Positions 1 through 10,848 of a DNA stretch of 64,000 nucleotides are shown piece by piece (the first letter of the stretch is position 1; each line of letters begins with the position of its first letter). Under the pieces are notes generated by a model. The model did not search any database and was not told the origin of the DNA. It was given only the letters and a program-made list of their open reading frames with translations. This stretch comes from Shewanella aestuarii (lineage in GTDB: Bacteria > Pseudomonadota > Gammaproteobacteria > Enterobacterales > Shewanellaceae), in contig NZ_CP050313.1 of the NCBI RefSeq assembly GCF_011765625.1, forward strand, positions 616,501 to 680,500. The letters are read 5' to 3'. Both the position numbers and the translations under genes were made by a program.

Positions 1-482
1 GTGAAGTCTTTGAGCGTGGTAATGCGGTTGTGGTTTTACCTTATGATCCGATTCAAGATCAGGTCGTATTAATTGAGCAAGTTCGCGCGCCAGCATTAGC
101 AAGCACTAATTCAATCTGGCTTCTTGAGCTGGTGGCAGGTATGGTCGAACCTGGCGAAAGTCATGAGCAAGTTGCTAAGCGTGAATTGATGGAAGAAGCA
201 GGCTTAGATTGTCGTGCTATGGACTATATCAATAGTTATTTAGTGAGTCCGGGTGGGACCTCTGAACGCTTCTATTTGTATGTAGGTTTAGTTGATGCCA
301 GTAAAGCGAGTGGCTTGCATGGGCTTGACCATGAAAATGAAGACATTAAGGTACATGTAGTAAGCCGTGAACAAGCTTATCAATGGGTACAGTCTGGTGT
401 GATTGACAATGCTTCAACTGTGTTAGGCATTCAATGGCTGATGCTTAACTATCAGCAGTATTGTTCAGAAACGTGTTCGTAG
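1..482 (+). CDS. nudF: ADP-ribose pyrophosphatase NudF (5' partial)
   Basis: Nudix hydrolase that cleaves ADP-ribose to AMP and ribose 5-phosphate in the cytoplasm. The frame is open from base 3 to the window edge (it begins EVFERGNAVVVLPYDP), so the N-terminal part of the roughly 210-residue protein lies outside the window; the GTG at 30 is an internal valine, not the start. The Nudix box GX5EX7REUXEEXGU is complete at about bases 138-206 (GMVEPGE...RELMEEAGL). The C-terminus (IDNASTVLGIQWLML) matches NudF. It heads the gammaproteobacterial cluster nudF-yqiB-cpdA-yqiA-parE, and yqiB follows after 34 bases, so co-transcription is likely. Confidence 0.9.
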   Translation, partial: EVFERGNAVVVLPYDPIQDQVVLIEQVRAPALASTNSIWLLELVAGMVEPGESHEQVAKRELMEEAGLDCRAMDYINSYLVSPGGTSERFYLYVGLVDASKASGLHGLDHENEDIKVHVVSREQAYQWVQSGVIDNASTVLGIQWLMLNYQQYCSETCS

Positions 483-516
483 CGAATTAACTTAAATCTA
501 AAGAGAAGATATAAGC

Positions 517-951
517 GTGGCAATAGCAGGAGTGGCAAGTAAAAATAGATATCAGCCAAACGTGAGTGCATTTTTAGCACTTTGCGGACGAAACTATGCG
601 CTAATTTTAAAGTGGCTACCTGATGAGTGTGAGCTAAATAGTCATTGGACTGTAACAGGTAAATTCGGCAGTTTGCGAGTCACATTACTTGAAAACACAC
701 GTTATACCCAGTTAATTGAAATCTCTCGCAGTTTACCTGATAGTTTATTTCTTTCTTCTCCTAAAGCGACAGTACGTGTTTATCATGATGCGCAATTAGC
801 AGAAGTGTTAACTAGTCAACAGATTTATCGATTACAACCAGTATATGATTACCCAAATGTGTCTATGCATCAGACTGATGAAAAGTATCAAGTAAATGCA
901 TTTCTTGAGGAATTACTGAAAATAGGCTGCCATAGTCAGGTTTATCAATGA
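517..951 (+). CDS. yqiB: DUF1249 family protein YqiB
   Basis: Cytoplasmic protein of unknown biochemical function, 144 residues, with no signal peptide or membrane segment. It is recognised by the family-typical stretches ENTRYTQLIEI, VRVYHDAQLAEV and YDYPN...HQTDEKYQVN. It starts with GTG at 517 behind a purine-rich AAGAGAAG stretch; E. coli YqiB is about 140 residues, so the length fits. It sits between nudF and cpdA, 9 bases before the latter, as in many Enterobacterales and Vibrionales. The conserved neighbourhood suggests a housekeeping role, but nothing in the sequence shows which reaction, if any, it carries out. Confidence 0.85.
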   Translation: MAIAGVASKNRYQPNVSAFLALCGRNYALILKWLPDECELNSHWTVTGKFGSLRVTLLENTRYTQLIEISRSLPDSLFLSSPKATVRVYHDAQLAEVLTSQQIYRLQPVYDYPNVSMHQTDEKYQVNAFLEELLKIGCHSQVYQ

Positions 952-960
952 ATTTGATAT

Positions 961-1827
961 GTGCTTATTTATTTTGGGAATTATAACTTGCTGAAATCAG
1001 CTGTTAACTATCATTTTGATAATAACCAACCAGTGCGCTTGATCCAGATTACGGATCCGCATTTGTTTGCCGATCCAGATTCAAAATTATTAGGTGTTAA
1101 CACAGCCCAAAGCCTGCAAGCCGTTATTGATAGTTTTCTAACCTCATCCTTATCAGCAGATTTATTAATCACCTCAGGTGATATCAGCCAAGATTATTCG
1201 CCAAAGTCTTACAGTAACTTTGTTGAACAAATCGCATCAATCAACTTACCTTGTCACTACTTACCTGGAAACCATGATGATCCTCGAGTGATGGCTTTGC
1301 ATATGCAAGGTGAGCATATATTTGGTCAACAGCGCATAATTGCGGGTGATTGGCAAATTTTGATGCTTGATTCAACCATCCGTAGTAAGCCTGGAGGCTT
1401 TATGGGTGATCATCAATTTACGTTAATTGATTTAGCGATTAAAGCTGAACCCAATAAGCATGTATTGCTTGTGATGCATCATAATCCGATTTTAATGAAA
1501 TGCACTTGGCTTGATCAGCATTGCATGGCAAATGGCGATGAATTTATTCAACGTATGAGCCAGTACCCTCAAGTGAAAGGTTTGTTGTGGGGGCATGTCC
1601 ATCAGCAAGTAGACACCATTCATCGCGGCCCCCATGGTAATATTGCATTGATGGCAACACCATCAACCTGTATACAATTCAAACCACTTTCGGGCCACTT
1701 TGCATTAGATGGTTTGCAACCCGGTTATCGTTTGCTGGAACTGGCTTGCGATGGTAGCATTCAATCTCAAGTTTACCGTGTTGAGGGCGATCGTTTCTCG
1801 CCAGATAACGATGCCAGCGGCTATTAG
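961..1827 (+). CDS. cpdA: 3',5'-cyclic-AMP phosphodiesterase CpdA
   Basis: Calcineurin-like metallophosphoesterase expected to hydrolyse cAMP to 5'-AMP and so tune CRP activity. The metal-binding motifs are all present in order: D-x-H (ITDPHLFAD, about residues 31-38), GD (GDISQD, ~74), GNHDD (~103), a single H (VMHHNP, ~173) and GHVH (~211). Length 288 is close to the 275 of E. coli CpdA. The GTG at 961 is the upstream-most start; TTG at 988 would remove nine residues and is also possible because neither has a strong ribosome-binding site. The window also carries two CRP-type palindromes that cAMP levels would affect. Confidence 0.9.
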   Translation: MLIYFGNYNLLKSAVNYHFDNNQPVRLIQITDPHLFADPDSKLLGVNTAQSLQAVIDSFLTSSLSADLLITSGDISQDYSPKSYSNFVEQIASINLPCHYLPGNHDDPRVMALHMQGEHIFGQQRIIAGDWQILMLDSTIRSKPGGFMGDHQFTLIDLAIKAEPNKHVLLVMHHNPILMKCTWLDQHCMANGDEFIQRMSQYPQVKGLLWGHVHQQVDTIHRGPHGNIALMATPSTCIQFKPLSGHFALDGLQPGYRLLELACDGSIQSQVYRVEGDRFSPDNDASGY

Positions 1828-1882
1828 TTTTTATCGCCTTTTTAAGCCGAGTTAATTGCAATGAACCACAGCGTGAGGACAT

Positions 1883-2458
1883 ATGCTGCTTTATATACAT
1901 GGATTTAATAGCTCTAATCAGTCAGACAAAGCGTTGCAAACCGCCAATTACATCAAACAGCATTATCCCAACCTTAGTTTCCATCAGCCGCAAGTTCCGA
2001 CATCTATTCATGAAGCTATGGCTTTACTTACGAGGATTACCGAACAGGCAAAAGCAAACGGGGAGCCATTACGCTTTATTGGTTCATCTTTAGGTGGTTA
2101 TTTTGCGAGTTTTTTAGCTGAAAAGTATGGTGGACGAGCTGTTTTAGTAAATCCTGCAGTAAAACCCTATGAATTGTTTGAACAGTTTATTGGGCCTCAA
2201 TATAATCCGTACACGAATGAGCATTATCAAGTGTTGCCAGAAGATCGAGAAGCAGTGGCTCAATATGATAGTAAGGTCATTTGCCATCCAGATCGTTTCT
2301 TGGTTTTGTTGCAAACTGGTGACGAAGTGTTAGATTATCGTCAGGCTTTGCATAAGTATCATTGCTGCGAACTACATTTAGAACCCAATGGCGACCACAG
2401 TTTTGTGGGATACGAGCAACAGCTTGATAAAATTTGTCGATTTCTTCAGCTGCCTTAA
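1883..2458 (+). CDS. yqiA: YqiA/YcfP family esterase
   Basis: Small cytoplasmic alpha/beta-hydrolase of 191 residues. It opens with the oxyanion-hole type sequence LLYIHGFNSS. It has the nucleophile elbow GSSLGG (residues 67-72, serine at 69), a probable catalytic Asp in GDEVLDY (~146) and a catalytic His in GDHSF (~171). E. coli YqiA hydrolyses acyl-CoA and short ester substrates in vitro, but its physiological substrate is unsettled. The gene starts at ATG 1883 behind GTGAGGA and lies 55 bases after cpdA. It precedes parE, as in the conserved cluster. Confidence 0.88.
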   Translation: MLLYIHGFNSSNQSDKALQTANYIKQHYPNLSFHQPQVPTSIHEAMALLTRITEQAKANGEPLRFIGSSLGGYFASFLAEKYGGRAVLVNPAVKPYELFEQFIGPQYNPYTNEHYQVLPEDREAVAQYDSKVICHPDRFLVLLQTGDEVLDYRQALHKYHCCELHLEPNGDHSFVGYEQQLDKICRFLQLP

Positions 2459-2494
2459 CAATTAAAATTTATCTGCTCAGTAGATAATAAATAA

Positions 2495-4396
<1,902 letters not shown>

Positions 4397-4447
4397 TAGG
4401 ATTTCTGACTGCCGATAATAATAAATTCAAGGCATTAGAATAATAAG

Positions 4448-5620
4448 ATGTTGTATATCAAAACAAAGTCACTTGGTTTTTATTGGTTACAAATGATTAA
4501 AACCTGTGCGCTACTAGGATTGAGTCTATTTGTTGTCAGTACAACAAATGCGGCTCAGTCGGTGATGATTACCGTCACAAAAGGATTTGGACTATCGTTA
4601 TATGCCTCTGATTTGGGCGATGTAAAGCAAATGGCTTTGGGCGATAACGGCACTTTATTCGTTGGCTCACAAAAACATGGAACGGTTTACGCTTTAGTCG
4701 ATAATGATCAAGATGGCCAAGTTGATAAACGATATATCATTGCCAGAGGTTTTGAGAACCCTGATGCTTTAGCATTCTATAATGGTGATTTGTATGTCAC
4801 TGAAGAAGATAGAATTGTTAAGTTTGAAAATATTGAACAACGATTGCGTCGTCCCAGTCGGGCCCAAGAAATTTACAGCAATCTACCTGAATTAGAAAAA
4901 CGTTATTCGCGTGCGATGCGTTTTGGGCCTGATGGTCGCCTTTATGTAGCCTTAGGTATGCCTTGCAATGTATGTGAAGCTCCCGCGCCTTTTGGCAGCA
5001 TTATTGCTATCAATGTTGACACCGGAGCAAGCGAGCAAGTTGCATTAGGTGTGCGAAGTGTGACAGGTTTTGATTGGGCTCCTAATGATAACACTCTATG
5101 GTTTGCCGATTTGGCGCGTAATTGGATGGGTGATTATATTCCCGCTGACGAGATTAACCGCCTAGATGAGAAAGGCGCTCACTTTGGATTTCCTTACCTA
5201 CATGCCACAGATGTTGAAGAGCCTGCTTATGTGAAGCCTGCTAATTTAAAAGTGACCACGCCCGTCTATGAATTACCAGCACATGTTGCGCCAACAGGAC
5301 TGCATTTTTATCGTGGCAAACAGTTTCCCGAGCGTTATCAAAATCAGCTTTTTTTAGCAGAAAACGGCTCATGGAATCGTTCGAGTAAGGTGGGTTACCA
5401 AATAGTGATGTTATTGCTTGATAACAGCCAAGATAAAACCACCATCTCACAACGTGAAACCGTGGTGAGTTTTTTAGACGGAGAGTTTCCCGTCGCACGA
5501 CCATTTGATTTGCTTACCGCTTCAGATGGCGCAATTTATATCTCAGATGACTTAAAAGGAAACGTATATCGTTTGTTCTATAAGGCATCTGAACAATCAC
5601 AGGAAACCACAGATGAGTGA
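4448..5620 (+). CDS. Exported PQQ-dependent sugar dehydrogenase-like beta-propeller
   Basis: Protein of 390 residues resembling soluble glucose/sorbosone dehydrogenases that use PQQ in the periplasm. Propeller-type strands recur ([62 protein letters not shown]). A hydrophobic N-terminal segment ending in NAAQS looks like a signal peptide. ATG 4493 ([12 protein letters not shown]) would give a more compact signal than ATG 4448, and I cannot decide between them. A Cys pair, PCNVC, sits near residue 177. The 3' end overlaps parC by 8 bases, which suggests translational coupling, although no link between sugar oxidation and topoisomerase IV is known. Substrate and cofactor are inferred from family resemblance only. 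Confidence 0.75.
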   Translation: MLYIKTKSLGFYWLQMIKTCALLGLSLFVVSTTNAAQSVMITVTKGFGLSLYASDLGDVKQMALGDNGTLFVGSQKHGTVYALVDNDQDGQVDKRYIIARGFENPDALAFYNGDLYVTEEDRIVKFENIEQRLRRPSRAQEIYSNLPELEKRYSRAMRFGPDGRLYVALGMPCNVCEAPAPFGSIIAINVDTGASEQVALGVRSVTGFDWAPNDNTLWFADLARNWMGDYIPADEINRLDEKGAHFGFPYLHATDVEEPAYVKPANLKVTTPVYELPAHVAPTGLHFYRGKQFPERYQNQLFLAENGSWNRSSKVGYQIVMLLLDNSQDKTTISQRETVVSFLDGEFPVARPFDLLTASDGAIYISDDLKGNVYRLFYKASEQSQETTDE

Positions 5621-7856
5621 TGGGATTGAATTAAGCTTAGACGGCGTTGAACAAATGCCGTTGCGCCGATTCACCGAAGAGGCTTATTTAAATTATTCAA
5701 TGTACGTCATTATGGATCGTGCATTGCCGCACATTGGCGATGGCTTAAAGCCTGTACAGCGTCGTATTATTTATGCCATGAGTGAGCTTGGGTTATCGGC
5801 TCAATCAAAACCAAAGAAATCTGCCCGTACAGTGGGCGATGTGTTAGGTAAATATCACCCTCATGGTGACAGTGCATGTTATGAAGCGATGGTGTTGATG
5901 GCACAGCCGTTTTCATATCGTTATCCATTAGTTGATGGCCAAGGAAACTGGGGAGCTCCCGATGATCCTAAGTCATTTGCAGCAATGCGTTATACCGAAG
6001 CTAAATTGTCTAAGTTTTCGGAGGTGCTTTTATCAGAGTTGGGGCAAGGTACGGTTGAGTGGGGCGTCAACTTTGACGGTACATTAAAAGAACCTAAAAC
6101 GTTGCCGGCAAGATTGCCACATATTTTACTTAACGGGATTACCGGTATTGCTGTTGGTATGGCGACCGATATTCCACCCCACAATGTGCAAGAATTGGTC
6201 TCGGCATGTGTTGAATTGCTTGATAATCCCAAGGCAGATTTGGCGCGTTTAATGGAGTTTGTTCCTGGGCCTGATTATCCAACAGAAGCTGAAATTATTA
6301 CCCCTAGCGCTGATATCCACAAGATTTATGATACAGGCCGTGGTTCTATCAAAATGCGTGCGGTGTACAGCGTAGAAAATCATGAAATTGTCATAACAGC
6401 ATTACCTCATCAAGCGGGTAGCGGCAAGATTTTAGAGCAGATTGCAGCTCAAATGCAGGCAAAAAAATTGCCGATGGTGAGTGATTTACGCGATGAGTCT
6501 GATCATGAAAATCCGGTCAGATTAATTGTTGTACCACGCTCTAATCGGGTTGATTGCGATCAACTAATGGCGCATTTATTTGCGACAACTGATTTAGAAA
6601 AAAGCTTTAGAGTGAACTTAAATGTACTTGGCTTAGATGGTCGCCCAAAAGTTAAGGGCTTAAAAACCATGCTTAGTGAGTGGCTTGAGTATCGGGTAAC
6701 GACTGTGACTCGCCGATTGCAATATCGTTTAGATAAAGTACTGGCAAGATTACACATTCTTGAAGCTTTGATGGTGGCATTTTTAAACATTGATGAAGTG
6801 ATTGAAATCATTCGCTTTCACGATGAGCCCAAAGCAGAGTTAATGGCTCGTTTTAATTTAACCGATAAACAAGCTGAATCGATTTTAGAGTTAAAATTGC
6901 GCCATCTTGCAAAGCTTGAAGAGTTTAAGATTAAAGCTGAGCAAGAAGAATTAGCGGCAGAGCGTGACAAGTTACAGTTGATATTAAGTTCTGATCGCCG
7001 CTTGAAAACCTTAGTAAAAAAAGAGCTGATTAATGACGGTGAAACCTATGGAGATGCCAGACGTTCACCCATTATTGAGCGCCTTGAAGCAAAAGCATTA
7101 ACCGAGCAAGAGTTGATCCCTGCTGAATCGGTTACTGTGGTGTTATCTGAAAAAGGCTGGGTACGTTGTGCTAAAGGCCACGATATTGATGCACAAGGCT
7201 TATCTTATAAAGCTGGCGACAGTTATTTATGTAGCGCTATGGGGAAAAGTAACCAAGCTGCAGTGTTTATTGACTCTTCAGGGCGGGCCTTTGCTACAGA
7301 TAGCCACACCTTACCATCGGCACGAAGCCAAGGTGAGCCGATTACCACTCGCTTTAATATGGCATCGGGCGAGGTCATGAAACATGTGATCATGGGTGAA
7401 GAACAACAATGTTACTTATTAGCCAGTGATGCAGGTTACGGTTTTATCGCTGCTTACTCAGATATGGTCAGCCGCAATAAAGCAGGTAAGGCATTATTAA
7501 GTTTACCGACTAATGCTCAAGTTTTGACTCCACAATTAATTGGTAAAGGACCCGATCAATCTTTATTGGCGATAACCAGCGAAGGGCGAATGTTGATGTT
7601 TGGGGTCGATGCTTTGCCGCAATTATCAAAAGGTAAGGGCAATAAAATTATCGGTATACCTTCTGAGCGAGCTAAAAACCGTGAAGAGCTGTTATTGCAT
7701 CTAAATGTTATTCCAAATGGTGCCGCAGTTACCCTATGGGCAGGTAAGCGAAAATTGACATTAAAAGCGAGTGACTTAGAGCATTATCGTGGCGAGCGTG
7801 GGCGTAGAGGGCCAAGTTACCACGAGGCTTACAGCGAGTTGATAGTGTTGAAGTAG
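5613..7856 (+). CDS. parC: DNA topoisomerase IV subunit A ParC (C-terminal tail frameshifted)
   Basis: DNA-cleaving subunit of topoisomerase IV. The catalytic tyrosine is Tyr127 (MRYTEAK), equivalent to E. coli Tyr120. The quinolone-determining positions are Ser87 and Glu91 (HGDSACYE), the susceptible residues at E. coli 80 and 84. As written the protein is 747 residues and ends in an atypical tail after Gly733. If one G is added to the GGG run at 7809-7811, the frame continues as [18 protein letters not shown] to a TAA at 7925-7927. This gives 771 residues and matches the ParC C-terminal consensus. A sequencing indel is the simplest explanation. The start overlaps the upstream dehydrogenase gene by 8 bases. 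Confidence 0.93.
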   Translation: MSDGIELSLDGVEQMPLRRFTEEAYLNYSMYVIMDRALPHIGDGLKPVQRRIIYAMSELGLSAQSKPKKSARTVGDVLGKYHPHGDSACYEAMVLMAQPFSYRYPLVDGQGNWGAPDDPKSFAAMRYTEAKLSKFSEVLLSELGQGTVEWGVNFDGTLKEPKTLPARLPHILLNGITGIAVGMATDIPPHNVQELVSACVELLDNPKADLARLMEFVPGPDYPTEAEIITPSADIHKIYDTGRGSIKMRAVYSVENHEIVITALPHQAGSGKILEQIAAQMQAKKLPMVSDLRDESDHENPVRLIVVPRSNRVDCDQLMAHLFATTDLEKSFRVNLNVLGLDGRPKVKGLKTMLSEWLEYRVTTVTRRLQYRLDKVLARLHILEALMVAFLNIDEVIEIIRFHDEPKAELMARFNLTDKQAESILELKLRHLAKLEEFKIKAEQEELAAERDKLQLILSSDRRLKTLVKKELINDGETYGDARRSPIIERLEAKALTEQELIPAESVTVVLSEKGWVRCAKGHDIDAQGLSYKAGDSYLCSAMGKSNQAAVFIDSSGRAFATDSHTLPSARSQGEPITTRFNMASGEVMKHVIMGEEQQCYLLASDAGYGFIAAYSDMVSRNKAGKALLSLPTNAQVLTPQLIGKGPDQSLLAITSEGRMLMFGVDALPQLSKGKGNKIIGIPSERAKNREELLLHLNVIPNGAAVTLWAGKRKLTLKASDLEHYRGERGRRGPSYHEAYSELIVLK

Positions 7857-7942
7857 AAATGTTAGCACTAACCGATGGCGGTACTGATGAGGTAACAGCG
7901 ACAGACGACCCAAGGGATATCGACTAACTGATAGACTCATAG

Positions 7943-7979
7943 ACACAAAAAAAGCAGCGATTAGCTGCTTTTTTTGTGT
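7943..7979. terminator. Bidirectional intrinsic terminator between parC and bfd
   Basis: Perfect 16-bp inverted repeat with the loop GATTA. Each arm contains GCAGC/GCTGC flanked by seven A or seven T residues, so a U-tract is produced on either strand. It lies between the convergent parC (+) and bfd (-) genes and starts 16 bases after the restored parC stop at 7927, which also supports the longer parC frame. Confidence 0.88.
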
Positions 7980-7994
7980 GCATTTATACCAAGA

Positions 7995-8186
7995 TTAAGC
8001 GACTTCGTAGAAGTTAGGTTCAAACTCTAGTTGTGTTTGAATAATTTGATTTGCCATACGGGCACATTTTCCGCATTGATCAGCTACACCTAAGCGCTTT
8101 TTCACATCAGCAAGTGAGCAATCGCCTTGGCTAACCGCTTCTTTAATTTGCTTATCTGTAATGGCATGACAAAGACAAACGTACAT
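7995..8186 (-). CDS. bfd: Bacterioferritin-associated ferredoxin Bfd
   Basis: [2Fe-2S] protein of 63 residues that in studied bacteria donates electrons to bacterioferritin so that stored iron is released. The four cluster cysteines are visible as C4-x-C6 and C38-x2-C41 (YVCLCHAIT; DQCGKCA). The length is almost that of E. coli Bfd (64). It is monocistronic, between the bidirectional terminator and a Fur-like palindrome 75-93 bases upstream, consistent with derepression under iron starvation. No bacterioferritin gene lies within the window. Confidence 0.92.
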   Translation of the reverse strand: MYVCLCHAITDKQIKEAVSQGDCSLADVKKRLGVADQCGKCARMANQIIQTQLEFEPNFYEVA

Positions 8187-8260
8187 AACAGCCTCAAACC
8201 AACATTAGGGGATTAGATGGTTAATAACTCATCGCTCTTTCAATGAATCTAATTCTAAAT

Positions 8261-8279
8261 GAAAACGGTTATCATTGCC
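8261..8279 (-). promoter_or_regulatory. Putative Fur box upstream of bfd
   Basis: On the minus strand the 19 bases match 14 of 19 positions of the Fur consensus GATAATGATAATCATTATC, with the core AATGATAA intact. It lies 75-93 bases upstream of the bfd start. Iron-dependent Fur repression of bfd is known in other gammaproteobacteria. The match is by eye only. Confidence 0.5.
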
Positions 8280-8354
8280 AATGCCTTTTGGTTTAAATTG
8301 CTACTTAAATCACCATTTTTCTTTTTCTAACATTCAGTGTGTAGTTGATTACGA

Positions 8355-9281
8355 CTAATAGCCTTTAGTGAAGTCGACTAAATTGATTAAAGGTTGTTGT
8401 TTTAACCACAAAGCATAATTATGGCAAAACACCTCAACCACCTGTTCCGGAAAACTTGGGGCTGCAATATGCGGGGTGATGATAGCATTGGATCTTGCCC
8501 AAATTGGATGCTCGGCAGGCAAGGGTTCTTGATTAAAAACATCTAGTATGGCTTGCTGTTCAGGGTGTTGGGATAAATGACTATCTAAATCATCCAAATC
8601 GAGCACATTTCCCCTCCCTAGGTTAAACAGCATGGCTTTGGGTTTTAATAAGGTCAGTGTGTGCTGGTTAAGAATATTATGAGTTTCTTCGGTATGAGGG
8701 AGTACACTGGCAATCACATCTGCTTTTGGTAAAAAGTCATTTAGTTGGGCTAATGTGCCAACTTTATCAAAGCTTGCCGTCGCCATGCCTTGGCGATTGA
8801 TACCTGTTACCGTCATCCCAAAGTGCTTTGCGGTACTAGCAATGTGCTGAGCGATCGAACCTGTGCCCAAAAGCAGCAAGTGTTGCCCTTGTAGTGTTTG
8901 GTAGCTACCCGGGAGCCATTGTTTTTGCTGCTGTTGCTGCTGATATTTTTGATGTTGTCTTTGGTGAGCAAGTAAATAACCAAAGAGGTACTCACTCATT
9001 AATGGTCCAAAAATACCGCGAATATTGGTCAGTATGTAGTCACGACGCTGTCTTGTTGAGATTAACTTATCTACACCTGCAAAGGTTGATTGCAGCCAGC
9101 GTAAATTTTTAGCGTGATTTAATAATGGTGCTGCTAAGTTGGGTTCTGCAAACCAAATATCCGACTGCATTATGCTATCGGGTGAGTCACCTAGAATAGT
9201 CAAATGGGGCAAATTGCAGTTACTTAACAGCTCTCGATATTTATCGTTTTCTCTGGTGAGTAACAATAATTTGTGTGTCAT
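8355..9281 (-). CDS. D-2-hydroxyacid dehydrogenase family protein
   Basis: NAD(P)-dependent oxidoreductase of the D-isomer 2-hydroxyacid dehydrogenase family (308 residues), likely reducing a 2-oxo acid or the reverse. The Rossmann glycine motif is LLLGTGSIAQ (about residues 136-145). Catalytic-region signatures follow: VLPHTEETHNIL, FNLGRGNVLD (Arg) and IITPHIAAPS (His). The upstream in-frame ATG at 9314 has no ribosome-binding site, while ATG 9281 is preceded by TTGGGA at good spacing and begins MTHKLLLLTREN, so I prefer it. It is similar to GhrA-type glyoxylate/hydroxypyruvate reductases, but the substrate cannot be read from the sequence. It lies alone between bfd and arcA. Confidence 0.82.
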   Translation of the reverse strand: MTHKLLLLTRENDKYRELLSNCNLPHLTILGDSPDSIMQSDIWFAEPNLAAPLLNHAKNLRWLQSTFAGVDKLISTRQRRDYILTNIRGIFGPLMSEYLFGYLLAHQRQHQKYQQQQQQKQWLPGSYQTLQGQHLLLLGTGSIAQHIASTAKHFGMTVTGINRQGMATASFDKVGTLAQLNDFLPKADVIASVLPHTEETHNILNQHTLTLLKPKAMLFNLGRGNVLDLDDLDSHLSQHPEQQAILDVFNQEPLPAEHPIWARSNAIITPHIAAPSFPEQVVEVFCHNYALWLKQQPLINLVDFTKGY

Positions 9282-9458
9282 GTATTTTGATCCCAATTCA
9301 TTTCTGATAATCATTTTGATTAATCACATTAAGTACTGGGTTAATATAGCATTTTCATACGCGTTATTGATTGTGATTGCTAAAATATAGCCAGTGATAA
9401 ACTGACTAGGTTTAGTATCGCTAGGGGGAAGATTAGCTTTGCTAGCTAGCAGGTATAA

Positions 9459-9487
9459 AAAAACCGAACTCAATTAGTTCGGTTTTT
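9459..9487 (-). terminator. Intrinsic terminator of arcA
   Basis: A 12-bp perfect stem with loop AATTG on the minus strand, core ACCGAACT/AGTTCGGT, followed on that strand by a run of seven T. It sits 30-58 bases past the arcA stop. Confidence 0.85.
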
Positions 9488-9516
9488 ATTATCAAACGGA
9501 CCAAATCAATAGGTGA

Positions 9517-10233
9517 TTAGTCTTCTAGGTTCCCGCAAAAACGGTAGCCTTCGCCGTGAATTGTCGCGATGATTTCAGGCGTATCAGCTAGGCTTTCAAA
9601 GTGCTTACGAATGCGACGAATTGTTACGTCAACAGTACGATCGTGTGGCTTAAGCTCGCGGCCAGTCATTTTCATTAATAAGTCAGCACGAGTTAAAATT
9701 TTACCTGGGTTTTCAACAAAGTGAAGCATTGCACGGAACTCACTGCGTGGTAACTTATAAGATTCACCTTGTGGGTTAACTAAAGAACGGCTGTTGATTT
9801 CTAAGCTCCAACCGTTGAAGCGGTAATGTTCAACGCTACCTTTTTCTTCATTTTCAGTGCCAGCACTGTTAACACGAGTTAATAGATTACGGGCGCGAAT
9901 GGTTAGTTCACGTGGGTTAAATGGCTTGGTGATATAGTCATCTGCACCAATTTCTAAACCTAAAATCTTGTCAACTTCGTTATCACGACCTGTTAGGAAA
10001 ATTAAACCAATGTTGTTGATTTCACGTAATTCACGAGCAAGTAATAAACCATTTTTACCTGGTAGGTTGATGTCCATTACCACTAAATTGATTTTGTTTT
10101 CTTGCATTGCTTTGTGCATTTCTGCGCCATCATTAGCTTCAGTAACGACATAACCTTCAGCTTCAAAAATGCTACGTAATGTATTACGAGTTACTGCTTC
10201 ATCTTCAACAATCAAAATATGTGGGTTTTGCAT
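9517..10233 (-). CDS. arcA: Two-component response regulator ArcA
   Basis: OmpR-family regulator of respiratory and fermentative metabolism, 238 residues. The receiver domain carries acidic E10-D11, phosphoacceptor Asp54 (VVMDINLPG), Thr82-type LTGRD and Lys in ITKPFNP. The C-terminal winged helix has [14 protein letters not shown] and ends [17 protein letters not shown], nearly identical to E. coli ArcA. In Shewanella the cognate sensor ArcB is replaced by ArcS with a separate HptA; neither is in this window. The gene is monocistronic with a terminator behind it and a 615-bp upstream region. Confidence 0.97.
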   Translation of the reverse strand: MQNPHILIVEDEAVTRNTLRSIFEAEGYVVTEANDGAEMHKAMQENKINLVVMDINLPGKNGLLLARELREINNIGLIFLTGRDNEVDKILGLEIGADDYITKPFNPRELTIRARNLLTRVNSAGTENEEKGSVEHYRFNGWSLEINSRSLVNPQGESYKLPRSEFRAMLHFVENPGKILTRADLLMKMTGRELKPHDRTVDVTIRRIRKHFESLADTPEIIATIHGEGYRFCGNLED

Positions 10234-10771
10234 AATATTTACCTAAATGTTTAAAATTCGTTTCTAGCGATTGGTTGCTAGCGTTATACGCAGGTCATCA
10301 GATGACATACGTTAAAATCTCTATTTTTGGGTGTTTATTTATGTCTGCCCTGAACTTAAACACTCTACTCATTTTCCTATAAGCCAACTCTGTTGTGTTG
10401 ACTTACTGCTAAATGAGCTATTTCTAAAAGCTATAAATTGATGCGCTTGTCTTGTTGGTATTTATGAATCAAATAGCTGTTGAAAGTTCCCAGCTTAATT
10501 TTAAATTCATGTTTAATTAATGTGTTATATAAAGATAGAACATTAATCGAACAGCGCTAAACTTTGTGTCAATAAATGTTAAACCATAATGCAACATTCG
10601 CTTGCTGTTGATGGTTTTTTGTGACCATTTATGAGTAACTGGTGAGCATTGTACCCTTTTTTTGTATTTGTTAACAAATAAAATGTTAACAAATTTGCTA
10701 TCACCAAGAGTGATTTTATTGTGTTTTTAGTTTAAGCGTTTGTTTTTGATTGTAAAATTTATTATTAACAT
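10234..10771. other. Long AT-rich region upstream of arcA
   Basis: No convincing open reading frame. The region holds the presumed arcA promoter (minus strand) and a hairpin with a T-run at 10581-10620, listed separately. Direct repeats of AACAAAT/TGTTAAC type occur around 10660-10700. The remainder shows nothing I can identify. Confidence 0.5.
10581..10620 (+). terminator. Hairpin with T-tract, possible terminator of an unannotated transcript
   Basis: The two-part stem is AAACCAT/ATGGTTT outside and CAACA/TGTTG inside, with the loop TTCGCTTGC. It is followed by TTTTTT at 10615-10620 on the plus strand. It points away from arcA and is not downstream of any plus-strand gene. It therefore either ends a short unannotated RNA or is a structured part of the arcA leader when read in the other direction. 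Confidence 0.45.
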
Positions 10772-10787
10772 TGTGATTTTCCTCACA
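10772..10787. promoter_or_regulatory. Perfect CRP-type palindrome upstream of the DUF3293 gene
   Basis: TGTGA-TTTTCC-TCACA, both half-sites identical to the CRP consensus. Its centre is about 70 bases before the start codon at 10849. A plausible extended -10 (TGCTAGACT, ending at 10820) lies 33 bases beyond it, placing the site near -47. Confidence 0.6.
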
Positions 10788-10848
10788 AAACTTTCGTTAT
10801 TTGCACTTGTCTGCTAGACTATTTTAGGCTTCAAAATAGAGAAATATT

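Noticed and set aside
7809-7811. Programmed ribosomal frameshift in parC
   Set aside because: GGG-CCA-AGT does not form an X-XXY-YYZ slippery heptamer and no stimulatory structure or Shine-Dalgarno is obvious. A missing base explains it better.
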